Shown piece by piece: positions 16,400 to 25,600 of a stretch of 48,632 bases of DNA (the stretch's first letter is position 1; each line of letters starts with the position of its first letter). The notes under the pieces are model-generated. The model was not told the DNA's origin. It worked only from the letters and a program-made list of their open reading frames with translations, and ran no database searches. The DNA comes from an uncultured Alphaproteobacteria bacterium (GTDB taxonomy: Bacteria; Pseudomonadota; Alphaproteobacteria; VGEJ01). The stretch is from positions 1 to 48,632 of the forward strand of contig CAJWJK010000013.1 in NCBI GenBank assembly GCA_913041535.1, in the 5' to 3' direction. The translations under genes were made by a program, and so were the position numbers.

Positions 16400-17230
16400 T
16401 TAAGTGAGCTTTGCGTAACTATCCAGAATCGGCAGCACCTGGTCTCGTGAATCGGATGGAACACCGAGAAGGGCACGAGACACGCCAGCTGATCGTAGTT
16501 TTTCAAGACTCGCTTGGTCGGCATCTGGACGAAAAACGTGCACAGACAACTCTTGGGGATCTCGGTTTCCAGCCTCTGCGGCTGCACGCAAGCGTGCCAT
16601 GTCTGATTCGGCATTGAAATTTCCGCCGCGTGGAAACCAACCGTCACAATACTCCACCACGCGCTGTAACGTGTAGTCACTCTCCCCGCCTAGGAGAATT
16701 GGAGGATGGGGCTTTTGAGTAGGTTTCGGGTGGCACCACGAAAGATCAAAATCAACAAACTCGCCATGAAACTCTGATTCATCGTGAGTCCATAGTTCCT
16801 TCATAGCTAATACACGTTCGCGCATCAGTTTGAATCTTGTTTTGTATTGGGTGCCGTGATTATTCATTTCCTCCTGGTTCCAGCCAGCACCGATAGCAAA
16901 AATGAATCGGCCGTTCGACATGCGGTCAATGCTTGCCACAGATTTGGCAGTAACAATCGGGTCACGTTGTGTAACGAGGCATATGCCCGTACCAATTTTG
17001 AGGCGACTAGTGGCTGCGGCGGCGAAAGAGAGAGCCACGAATGGGTCGTGGGTGTGAGAATATTCACGCGGCAGCTCATCACCACCAGGCCATGGCGAAA
17101 GGCGACTGGTTGGGATATGGGTATGTTCGCAGAGGAACAGTGATTCCAGACCTCGCTCCTCAAGCGCCACGGCGAGCTCATCGACTCGTATGCTGTACTC
17201 TGTGCTGAAAAAGAAAACCCCAATGTCCAT
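16400..17230 (-). CDS. LLM-class F420-dependent oxidoreductase
   Basis: A 276-residue luciferase-like TIM barrel of the group that uses reduced F420 rather than FMN (TIGR03619-like). Characteristic pieces are the N-terminal strand MDIGVFFFST, the LFLCEHTHIP loop, the middle strand text IGTGICLVTQRDPIVTAKSVASID with FAIGAGWNQEEM, and the C-terminal ILLGGES with DGWFPRG. Relatives reduce or oxidise unsaturated or hydroxylated substrates by hydride transfer; the substrate is unknown. Cofactor choice is inferred from subfamily resemblance and from the complete F420 pathway ten kilobases away. It is divergent from the monooxygenase gene at 17527. Confidence 0.87.
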   Translation of the reverse strand: MDIGVFFFSTEYSIRVDELAVALEERGLESLFLCEHTHIPTSRLSPWPGGDELPREYSHTHDPFVALSFAAAATSRLKIGTGICLVTQRDPIVTAKSVASIDRMSNGRFIFAIGAGWNQEEMNNHGTQYKTRFKLMRERVLAMKELWTHDESEFHGEFVDFDLSWCHPKPTQKPHPPILLGGESDYTLQRVVEYCDGWFPRGGNFNAESDMARLRAAAEAGNRDPQELSVHVFRPDADQASLEKLRSAGVSRALLGVPSDSRDQVLPILDSYAKLT

Positions 17231-17526
17231 GACTTACTCCTAAGCTATAGTGATTCTCTACGAGGGCTATAGAACTGCATGGCTGTTGTCTACCATTATC
17301 GGGTACATCCAGCTTGAGCTATTCAAAAGTTTAATCGTATTCCGGCTGTGGGGCCGTTGAAGCGATAGGAAAAGAAGGAAGGGTTCTATTGAAACTTGAT
17401 TTAAAAAATCTGTAAGTACCGAGACACAAATGTAGGTTCGACCCGATGAGGTTTCAGTGCGGCAAAGACCTGCTATTCTAACATTAGTTCGATGAAATGA
17501 TTACTATCATAAGGGGAGTGATGATA

Positions 17527-17883
17527 ATGGAAAACGAAGTGCATTGGATGCTTGAAGCCACAATCAAAGATGGTGAAGAGGAAAATTTTAGAGTGGTGAT
17601 GCCAGAGATGGTGGAAGCAGCGCTAGCGGAACCGGGCACCACGAATTACGAGTGGTTTCTCGATGATGACGGAAAAACTCTTCATGTCTATGAGCGCTAT
17701 GTTGATTCAGCGGCAGTGATAGACCATGTAGATTCTTTTCATGCAAATTTTGCCGATCGTTTTTTGGCAATCATTGAGCCAACAAGTTTTGTTTGCTATG
17801 GCAATCCAAACGATGCGGCGCGAACAGTTCTGGATGGATTTGGTGCGGTGTATATGAACCAAATTGGAGGTTTTGCACGTTAG
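17527..17883 (+). CDS. ABM-fold (antibiotic biosynthesis monooxygenase-like) protein
   Basis: A small protein of 118 residues from the preferred ATG, with the dimeric alpha-beta barrel signature of the ABM/quinol monooxygenase group: NEVHWMLEATIKDGEEENF, then AALAEPGTTNYEWFLDDDGKTLHVYERYVD, then HANFADRFLAI. Members include YgiN-type quinol monooxygenases and heme-degrading enzymes, but many have no known reaction. The frame is open from 17497, but AAGGGGAG at 17511-17518 sits eight bases before the ATG at 17527. It is followed after 106 bases by a sugar-isomerase-like gene on the same strand, so the two may act together. Confidence 0.75.
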   Translation: MENEVHWMLEATIKDGEEENFRVVMPEMVEAALAEPGTTNYEWFLDDDGKTLHVYERYVDSAAVIDHVDSFHANFADRFLAIIEPTSFVCYGNPNDAARTVLDGFGAVYMNQIGGFAR

Positions 17884-17989
17884 GGATTACGAGCGAGATC
17901 TATCTGAATTAAATGCTTCTGTCAGCAAAATTTTCGCTCATTAAACGTTTGGTGTTGTTTGAAACCCTTAGTAAGGGGACGAAACAGAT

Positions 17990-18835
17990 ATGCAAAAATT
18001 GTTAATTTATCAATCAATGTGGGCTATGGAACGCCGTCGTCCAGACGGCGAAGAATGGTCACTTGAGAAGAAGCTTGAGATGATACATGGCGCTGGATTT
18101 GATGGGGTTGGTTTCCACGACTACGAGACTGCTGGGGTCGTTGCGGACTTTCTTGACTCACACGATATGACTGGGGCTGCTTTCTGTTTTCCACGTAACG
18201 GTGATGATTTACGGGCAGTTGTCGATGAAGTTTCGATGTTGGGCCCAGTAGTTGATCATATTAACCTTCAGCCCGATATTAAGCCTTATACGCTTGATGA
18301 AGCCGTACATGTAGTTGAGGAGTGGAGAGATGTTGCGGATGGTAGTAATATTCCAATTCACGTTGAGACACATAGAGATCGAATGACGACAGATCTCTTT
18401 TTCACTCTCCACCTTCTTGATCGTATTCCAGACCTGAGACTTACAGGCGACCTTTCCCACTATCTTGTGGGGCGTGAGTTTGCCTGGCCTATATCTGACG
18501 ATAATCATGCGCTAATGCATCGGATTATTGATAACTGTTGGGGTTTTCACGGCAGAGTCGCGAGTCGCGAGCAGATACAGGTTCAGATCAGTTTTCCCCA
18601 ACATAAGGATTGGGTTGATCTGTTTATGAAGTGGTGGGAATACGGCTTTCGGAGTTGGCGGCGGCGTGCACCAAAAGACGCTACTTTAACTTTTCTTTGT
18701 GAGTTAGGACCAAGAGAATACGCTATGACAGGCTCTGATGGATATGAACTATCAGACCGTTGGCAGGAAACACTAGCGATGAAAGAAATGGTGCGCACCC
18801 TCTGGGATAATATTGAGGCAGAAGGCAAGCATTAG
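17990..18835 (+). CDS. Sugar phosphate isomerase/epimerase-like TIM-barrel protein
   Basis: A 281-residue protein of the xylose-isomerase-like (AP endonuclease 2) TIM-barrel superfamily. Expected metal-site elements are seen: GFDGVGFHD early in the barrel, IPIHVETHRDRMT in the middle (Glu and His), LTGDLSHYLVG (Asp and His), and FLCELGPREYA near the end (Glu). Members isomerise or epimerise sugars and related polyols, or cleave hydroxy acids, with a divalent metal. The substrate cannot be inferred. It lies downstream of the ABM-fold gene and is followed by a likely terminator. Confidence 0.75.
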   Translation: MQKLLIYQSMWAMERRRPDGEEWSLEKKLEMIHGAGFDGVGFHDYETAGVVADFLDSHDMTGAAFCFPRNGDDLRAVVDEVSMLGPVVDHINLQPDIKPYTLDEAVHVVEEWRDVADGSNIPIHVETHRDRMTTDLFFTLHLLDRIPDLRLTGDLSHYLVGREFAWPISDDNHALMHRIIDNCWGFHGRVASREQIQVQISFPQHKDWVDLFMKWWEYGFRSWRRRAPKDATLTFLCELGPREYAMTGSDGYELSDRWQETLAMKEMVRTLWDNIEAEGKH

Positions 18836-18965
18836 CCACACCAATAGCGCTTACGCATAAGAGGCATAAATTACCAACTCGACGCCTCGCGCGAACTGAG
18901 AGGCTAAATAAACAGTCCCAATGGTCACCGGACAAACCGGTTTACCAAGTAGTATCGCAGCCACC

Positions 18966-18998
18966 GAGTCTCGCTGGTATTGCGCGACTCAGTGATTT
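18966..18998. terminator. Hairpin terminator between convergent genes
   Basis: GAGTCTCGC (18966-18974) and GCGCGACTC (18982-18990) pair with one mismatch around a 7-base loop. They are followed within a few bases on the plus strand by a run of five Ts (18996-19000). It lies between the TIM-barrel gene and the convergent cold-shock gene and may serve the plus-strand gene chiefly. Confidence 0.6.
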
Positions 18999-19006
18999 TT
19001 AGTTGC

Positions 19007-19216
19007 CTAGTCGACTAGTTTGAGTTCCTCTGCAGAACTCTTTCCGTCGCGTCCCTGCTGCAGCTGGTACTCAACCCTTTGGCCTTCGGCAAGGCTGGCT
19101 AAGCCAGCTCGTTCAACTGCAGATATGTGAACAAAAGCATCTTTAGCTCCGTCGTCGGGACTAATGAAGCCATACCCTTTGGTGGGGTTGAACCATTTTA
19201 CGGTTCCAATCGTCAT
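19007..19216 (-). CDS. cspA: Cold-shock domain protein
   Basis: A 69-residue single-domain cold-shock protein that binds single-stranded nucleic acid and melts RNA structure. The RNA-binding motifs RNP1 (KGYGFIS) and RNP2 (DAFVHIS) are intact and the start [14 protein letters not shown] is canonical. The frame is open 24 codons further upstream, but that part is leader sequence forming a hairpin and not protein. The symbol is used in the family sense; there may be paralogues elsewhere. The gene stands alone with a long structured leader, as is common for csp genes. Confidence 0.95.
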   Translation of the reverse strand: MTIGTVKWFNPTKGYGFISPDDGAKDAFVHISAVERAGLASLAEGQRVEYQLQQGRDGKSSAEELKLVD

Positions 19217-19245
19217 GTTGTCGTTTCCTTGTCGCACGTTAACGG

Positions 19246-19269
19246 CCACCTTCACCCGCGTGAAGGTGG
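19246..19269 (-). promoter_or_regulatory. Perfect hairpin in the cold-shock gene leader
   Basis: Arms CCACCTTCAC and GTGAAGGTGG form ten perfect pairs around the loop CCGC, 29 bases before the csp start codon on the transcribed strand. A GC-rich hairpin this close to the ribosome site suggests RNA-level control of translation or stability. Confidence 0.65.
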
Positions 19270-19568
19270 GATCTAAGCCCGACGGCAAAGAAAAATCTCC
19301 TGCCCGACAGGACTTAATCCTCTACTATAGGCATGGTCAGGCCATTTCTACCACCGACTTTATGCCATAAATTTTTTTTATTTATTTTTGGCTATTTGTT
19401 GGTGTGGCCTAAAATTGCGATCACGCAACCGATTTTTCTCCATTAACAAGCAATTAGTGGCAGATTGATCGGTATGAACCTGCTTATTTCACGGCTGAAA
19501 TAATGTCGCTGGGGTAGCCACGATTAATGAAAAAAGATTAATTTACGAAGAAATCAGATGGGCATTTC
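19270..19568. other. Divergent control region between csp and the second hyuA
   Basis: No gene is seen here. The part nearest csp is probably its untranslated leader and promoter (ACTATA read on the minus strand gives a TATAGT-like box near 19323). Upstream of hyuA the sequence is AT-rich, and a 4-codon frame at 19558 ends in a TGA that overlaps the hyuA ATG. No convincing operator was found. Confidence 0.4.
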
Positions 19569-21629
19569 ATGAGTTACAGCGTTTGCATTGATATTGGCGG
19601 GACCTTTACCGACTGCTTAGTTGCTGAGCATGAGAAAGGACTAAGCATATTCAAATCAGCTTCAACACCTGGAGAGTTTGAAACTGGTTTTATGAATGTG
19701 CTGCAACTAGCGGCTCAGCACTATCAGAAAAGCCTGAGAGAGTTTCTCGCCGAGTGTGACCGCATTGTCCATGGTACAACGGTATCTACAAATGCACTCG
19801 TTGAAGCGAAAGGTGCTACCGTCGGATTTATCTGCAACAAGGGGCATCCAGACATACTTCTCTACAGGGAAGCTCCTCGTAAGCGCTGTTTTGACCTTCA
19901 GCTGGATTATCCAGAGCCGTTGGTGCCAAGGGTGCGTACGCACGAAATTGATGGGCGTATAGATTTTCAAGGAAATGTGGTTACACCGTTTTCAGAGTCT
20001 GACGTACATGATGCGATACAGCGTTTCCGAAGTATGGAAGTCCAGGCCATTGCAGTATGCCTACTCTGGTCAAATGTAAATGGAGAGCATGAGCGAAGGG
20101 CCCGTGATATCATTCGAGATGTTTGGGGAGAGGTGCCCATCACTCTGAGTCATGAACTTAATCCTATCCCACGGGAATATCGCCGTGCTGCTTCAGCTGT
20201 TATTGATGCCTCTCTATACCCAATTGTAAGCTCATATATTAGCTCGTTGCTTAATGCTCTTGAAGCCGAAGGTTTTTCAGCAGAACGCTTCCTGATTGCT
20301 AATTGTGAAGGTGGAATGATGCCACCTGATGCGATAATTCAAAAGCCCATATATAGCGTCATGTCAGGGCCAACACTTGCACCAATTGCGGCGCAGAACC
20401 TTACTCCAGATCCCGACGTGTTGGTAGTGGATATGGGTGGTACAACCTTTGATGTTTCCGCCGTTCGGGATGGTCAAGTGATCATTACGCCGGAGGCGAT
20501 GATCGGTGATGACATGCTCGGCATTCCTAAAGTTGATGTGCGATCCATAGGTGCTGGCGGCGGATCTATTGCGTGGGTGGATGCAGGTGGTTTAATTCAA
20601 GTAGGGCCGCAAAGCGCGGGTGCCCACCCTGGCCCGGCATGCTATGGCCTTGGTGGCATCAGACCCACGGTTACTGATGCTAACGTAGTACTCGGCTTAA
20701 TTGATCCGGATTATTTTCTTGGCGGCCGATTTCAACTCGATAAGGATGCGGCCCATCGTGCAATAGAGCCCATAGCGACAACGCTTGGTATTGATATCAT
20801 GAAAGCTGCTTACACCATTTACACAATATGCAATCACAACATGATTACTGCTATAGAGGACATTACAGTTATAGAGGGAATTAATCCACGGGATAGCTAC
20901 CTTGTAGCTGGAGGCGGTGGCACTGGATGCCACATAGCTGCCATAGCGACGGAATTGGGGATAAAACGTTTCATGGTGCCCAAAGTGGCGGCTGGTCTTA
21001 GCGCGTATGGGGGTCTGATTTCCGATATTCGATGGGAAGAATCAGCAACCTTGCATACCAAGGGCGACAATTTCTCTCTTGACCGAGTGAATGATGTTTT
21101 AAGAACTTTGCGTAGTCGTGGAGTGAGATTTTTGGAACGTTCGCAAGTTAGTTCAGAGCGACAACGTATTGATTACGTATTCTCTGGTCGTTACGAATTC
21201 CAGTCATGGGAAATTGACGTGCCATTTTCGCCTAAGAATGGTGTTCTTCAGGAAGAAAATATTCCGCAGCTAATTTATGACTTTCACCAGATGCATGAGC
21301 GAATCTATACCATCAAAGATGAGAATAATCCTGTTGAGTTCGTCGTCTGGAAAGTACGCGCAATTGGAGATATAGGCAGCCAAACAGATATGGATTCAAA
21401 CTCCAGTCGTGACCAAACTGGAGCGCTTAAACCTAAGTCAAATCGGCCAGTTTATGTGCACGAAATTGGTGAGTTGGTAGACGTGCCAATATACGCTGGC
21501 GACACATTAGGTAATGGAGAAACTATCGTAGGCCCTGCAATAGTTGAAGAAGAAACCACTACGATTTTTTTAATGCCTGATATGGTTGCAAAGACCGATT
21601 CATGCGGTAACTATGAAGTAACATTTTAA
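19569..21629 (+). CDS. hyuA: Stand-alone hydantoinase A/oxoprolinase family protein
   Basis: A second HyuA, 686 residues, with the same landmarks as the first: SVCIDIGGTFTDCLVAE, HGTTVSTNALVEAKG (about residue 68), VDMGGTTFDVSAV (about 290), SIGAGGGSI (about 330). It differs in a YREAPRKRCFDLQLDYPEP segment (about residues 98-116), which reminds me of the acetone/acetophenone-carboxylase-like branch. No HyuB gene follows; the next gene is DsbA-like. It might borrow a HyuB from the pair at 10940, work with one elsewhere, or act alone. The function is open. The paralogues are too different to be a recent duplication. Confidence 0.87.
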   Translation: MSYSVCIDIGGTFTDCLVAEHEKGLSIFKSASTPGEFETGFMNVLQLAAQHYQKSLREFLAECDRIVHGTTVSTNALVEAKGATVGFICNKGHPDILLYREAPRKRCFDLQLDYPEPLVPRVRTHEIDGRIDFQGNVVTPFSESDVHDAIQRFRSMEVQAIAVCLLWSNVNGEHERRARDIIRDVWGEVPITLSHELNPIPREYRRAASAVIDASLYPIVSSYISSLLNALEAEGFSAERFLIANCEGGMMPPDAIIQKPIYSVMSGPTLAPIAAQNLTPDPDVLVVDMGGTTFDVSAVRDGQVIITPEAMIGDDMLGIPKVDVRSIGAGGGSIAWVDAGGLIQVGPQSAGAHPGPACYGLGGIRPTVTDANVVLGLIDPDYFLGGRFQLDKDAAHRAIEPIATTLGIDIMKAAYTIYTICNHNMITAIEDITVIEGINPRDSYLVAGGGGTGCHIAAIATELGIKRFMVPKVAAGLSAYGGLISDIRWEESATLHTKGDNFSLDRVNDVLRTLRSRGVRFLERSQVSSERQRIDYVFSGRYEFQSWEIDVPFSPKNGVLQEENIPQLIYDFHQMHERIYTIKDENNPVEFVVWKVRAIGDIGSQTDMDSNSSRDQTGALKPKSNRPVYVHEIGELVDVPIYAGDTLGNGETIVGPAIVEEETTTIFLMPDMVAKTDSCGNYEVTF

Positions 21630-21713
21630 AGTCTGATGATTTGGGGAAATCTTAATTCTTCTGCGTAGATAATTCTATATTGATTTTCCTTTTTTGAACG
21701 GAGGACCCAAGAT

Positions 21714-22337
21714 TTGTCTGTACCCCTGCCCCGAGAACCAATAGGAATCAAAATGACTCATGTTCCATCTCCGTCAGTTATTGTCGAGATGTTTCATGAC
21801 GTATGCTGCCCGTTTTCAAATACAATGTTCACCACAATTCACGGCCCAGTAATTGGCGAATTAAAAAAAGAGAAAGTCATTGAGAAGATTGAATTTGTAT
21901 TCCATTGCGTTCCACAACCATGGCATTCTCAGAGCTGCTGTATGAACGAGGCAGTAATGGCTGCTGTTATCCTCGATGAAACACGGGCAGTTTCATACAT
22001 TAAAGGTATCTTTGCTCATCAGGAGAGTTTTTTTGACGATAGCACGGGAGATTTGAGTAGAAATAACCTTTACGAGAAGCTATCTGATATTGCTGTACGT
22101 AGTGGGTACGATCGTACAAAGTTTAGATCATTGTTGAGTTTGGAGGGAGTTGCAGGAAACGAGGGGCTTGGGGATGTTACACAACACCTTAAATGGGCAG
22201 TTAAATATCATCGAGTTCGAGCTGTTCACGTAACCCCGACTGTTTTTATTAATGGCATGGAAGCACCTGATGTTTCATCCGGGTGGAGTCCTAAAGAGTG
22301 GCTGGCAAGGTTGGAACCCATGCTTATGCCGGTATGA
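21714..22337 (+). CDS. DsbA-family thioredoxin-fold protein
   Basis: A cytoplasmic-looking thioredoxin-fold protein of about 207 residues. The active-site region after the first strand reads FHDVCCPFSN, that is C-C-P-F-S: the resolving cysteine of a CxxC site is replaced by serine and an extra cysteine precedes. The cis-proline loop appears as VTPTVFINGMEAPD near residue 183. An NMFT-like helix follows the motif as in DsbA and 2-hydroxychromene-2-carboxylate isomerase relatives. No signal peptide is seen. A TTG start at 21714 has GGAGG nine bases upstream; an ATG at 21753 also has AGGA. It follows the lone hyuA after 84 bases and may be co-transcribed. Its reaction is unknown. Confidence 0.7.
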   Translation: MSVPLPREPIGIKMTHVPSPSVIVEMFHDVCCPFSNTMFTTIHGPVIGELKKEKVIEKIEFVFHCVPQPWHSQSCCMNEAVMAAVILDETRAVSYIKGIFAHQESFFDDSTGDLSRNNLYEKLSDIAVRSGYDRTKFRSLLSLEGVAGNEGLGDVTQHLKWAVKYHRVRAVHVTPTVFINGMEAPDVSSGWSPKEWLARLEPMLMPV

Positions 22338-22444
22338 TATAGAAACTAATCCGCTGACTTTAAAACTGCCACTTGTGAACCCAGGCTGTTAACTTGACAG
22401 AACAGTTACAGATGATTCATGGCTTCCAGCGTTAGGATTGACGT

Positions 22445-22469
22445 AAACGAGTAGTTTTGCTTCTCGTTT
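22445..22469. repeat. Inverted repeat in the intergenic region before the HyuA-HyuB fusion
   Basis: AAACGAG (22445-22451) and CTCGTTT (22463-22469) are perfect inverted arms with an 11-base T-rich loop. It lies about 100 bases after the DsbA-like gene and 138 bases before the next start. Terminator or operator are both possible. Confidence 0.35.
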
Positions 22470-22606
22470 CACTATAAAACATACAGTGTGCAAGTTTTTT
22501 CATGGGGCTCTTTTTCGTTTGTGAGGCCAACTGCGCAGGAGCCCAGCAGTATTCTATAGAAAGTTTGCTGGCTAAAAGATAGATTTATTGTTTCACGGGG
22601 TATTGG

Positions 22607-25600
22607 ATGTCTCAACGGACGCTTGGGATTGATGTTGGCGGCACATTTACCGATCTCCTCATGATCGATACCGCGAACAATCAATTTCGGACAGCAAAAG
22701 TTCCAACAACTCCAACAGATCAGGCCATTGGTTTTATGGATGCCATAGCAGATCTCGATTTGTCTTTAGATGGCGTCGGGGCCTTGGTTCACGGTACGAC
22801 GGTGGCGACGAATGCCATCCTCGAGCGAAAAGGTGCAAAGTGTGGGTTAATCACCACTCAGGGGTTTCGTGATACAATTGAGTTAGGACGTCGCACTCGC
22901 CCAACTCCTTGGGGTCTTTGGGGTAACTTTGAGGCAATCATTCCCCGAGAATTACGCACTGAGGTGCCAGAGCGTATCGATGCTAATGGGAATATTCTTG
23001 TTCCACTGGATGAACATGCAGTCCGCGCTGAGATTAATGGGTTGCTGGAAAACGGAGCTGAGGCCCTTGTAATTCACTTTGTACACTCGTATGTGAATTC
23101 GACACATGAGGATCGCTGCGCGGAAATAGCAAAGGAGCTGTGGCCAAACCAGCATATTACTCTTGGGTCGCAGATATTACGAGAAGTACGAGAATTTGAA
23201 CGAGGAAGTACAGCAGCAGTAAACGGCTATATTCAACCAGTCATTTCACAATATATGGCCAGTCTACGCGAGCGGCTGTTTGCTGCGGGATTTCCGCGTG
23301 ATCTTCTTGTTATGCAAGGCAATGGTGGCATGATGTCATCGGAGCTAGCGGGTAGCTATGCTGTCCACACAGTGATGTCAGGCCCTGCTGCGGGAGTTAT
23401 TGCTGCAGCTAAATGTGCAGCCGAAGCTGGCTTCTCCAACGTTATAAGCTGTGATATGGGCGGCACTAGTTTTGATATCGCAGTCATCAAAGATGGAGTC
23501 CCCTCCATAACGACCGAGAAAGATATAACGTATTCGGTACCGGTTAGAATACCTATGGTTGATATACACACCATAGGGTCGGGTGGTGGCAGTATTGCCA
23601 AACTGAACGAAGGTGGAATATTGCAGGTTGGCCCAGAAAGTGCTGGCGCTACACCTGGTCCTATATGCTACGGCCGCGGTGGTACCGAGCCCACTGTTAC
23701 AGATGCTAACCTTCTCCTTGGTCGATTAGATCCGACAGTATTGGCAGGAGTTACTGTATCTGGGGATATTGAACAGGTTTCACGCATTATTGAGAATAAA
23801 ATTGGAAAACCTCTGGGTCTTGATGCCATAGAATCCGCTGCCGCAATAGTCTCTATAGCTAACAATGAGATGGCAAATGCGGCACGTATGATATCTATTG
23901 AGAAAGGTCATGATCCGCGTGAATTTGTCATTTTTTCATTTGGCGGTGCCGGCCCACTTCACGCGTCTGCTATTGCTCGCGAGCTTGGTGTTCCGCATGT
24001 TCTCGTACCACGTTTTCCTGGTATTACCTCGGCCATGGGTTGCGTCCTTGCAGATATCCGTCACGACTTTGTTCAAACTTTGCATAAACCGCTTAGTTCA
24101 ATTTTTGGCCAGGAGGCTGATAAAGTTCTGCAGGAGCAAGCCGAGGCGGGACGAAGCCTGATTGCTAATGAGGGAGTCGAAGTCACGTCCATTGAAGTTA
24201 CACATGAAGCTGACCTTCTGTTTCAGGGCCAGAGCCACGTTATGCGAATACCACTGGAGAGTCCTGGGTTTATGCATGAGAAGGTACTTAACGACTTTCT
24301 GGTTCATTATCGCACTAGGTTCGGGATCGACTTGCCCGATATGGTTGCGGTTTTGGCCACACTCCGCACTACCGTAATCGGGCGACGGCCACTTGTGGAC
24401 GGGGGCTTTTCCGTCTCGAGTCGCAGTTTAGATGTTAACAAGGCACTTAAAGGGTCACGACAGGTCTATTTTGATGGTGTGTGGCTCGAAACAAAGATCT
24501 ATCAGCGCGAACAACTCCCCTTCAAGGCAAAGATCCCAGGACCTGCGATTATCGAGCAGCATGATACAACGATTTTGATCGAACCAGACTCGATTGCTGA
24601 AATTGATCGTTTTGGCAATTTAATTATCCCAGTACCTGTCGACAAAACTGACATTTCAAGAGAATGTCGGGATAAAATTCTTGACCCTGTTACCTTAGCG
24701 GTCATTCACAACGGACTTCAGCAGGTATCAAGCGAAATGGACCTTGTTCATCAGAAAACCTCGTTCTCGCCCATCATCTCAGAGGCTTTTGATCGATCCA
24801 ACGGTATTTATGATAAAGATACGGGAGAGATCATTGCCCAAGGAGAACTTGGATTACCAATATTTCTTGGAGTAATGCAATCAACCACGCAATCCGTAAT
24901 CGAACATCGTCAAGACATCGAAGAGGGCGACGTGATTATCGTGAATGACCCATATTTTGGCGGAACTCATCTGATGGACGTTAAAATGGTTAAGCCATTC
25001 TACTATAATAACAGTCTTTGGGCTTATCTATCAAATACAGGGCATTGGCCAGACACTGGGGGAAGCGTGCCTGGTGGGTTCAATAGTGAGGCAACAGAGA
25101 TACAGCAGGAAGGACTTCGCCTGCCGCCGATAAAACTTTACAGCCGTGGCAAGCTGAATCAGGACATCGTAGATATCGTGCTTCATAACATTCGTGTCCC
25201 AGAAGAGCGTGTCGGTGACATTCGTGCACAAGTCGGTGCACTAAGCGTTGGCGAGGAACGTCTCACCTCTCTGTTAGACAAATACGGTGAGGATACTGTG
25301 TCTGCTGCGATATCCGAACTTAACGAACGTTCTGAGCAGCTCATGCGTACGCACATAGAATCCATTCCCGATGGCACGTACACATTTCATTGCTTTCTTG
25401 ATAGCGATGGGGTCGACCCGGGGCTATTGCGGGTAGAAATAGAAATGCGAATTCAGGGTTCCGATATATATTTTGATCTCTCCAATAGCAGCCCTGCTTG
25501 CAGAGGGCCTTTAAATTCTGTTTGGGCAACAACGCAAGCATCCGTCTACTGCGGCATTAAGCATATTTTTCCTGAGGTGCCTATAAACTCTGGATGCTTC

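Noticed and set aside
16847-17143. Plus-strand open frame opposite the LLM gene
   Set aside because: It mirrors the minus-strand LLM coding sequence, which has clear family motifs.
19217-19288. 24-residue N-terminal extension of the cold-shock protein
   Set aside because: The canonical MTIGTVKWF start is at 19216, and the extension coincides with the leader hairpin.
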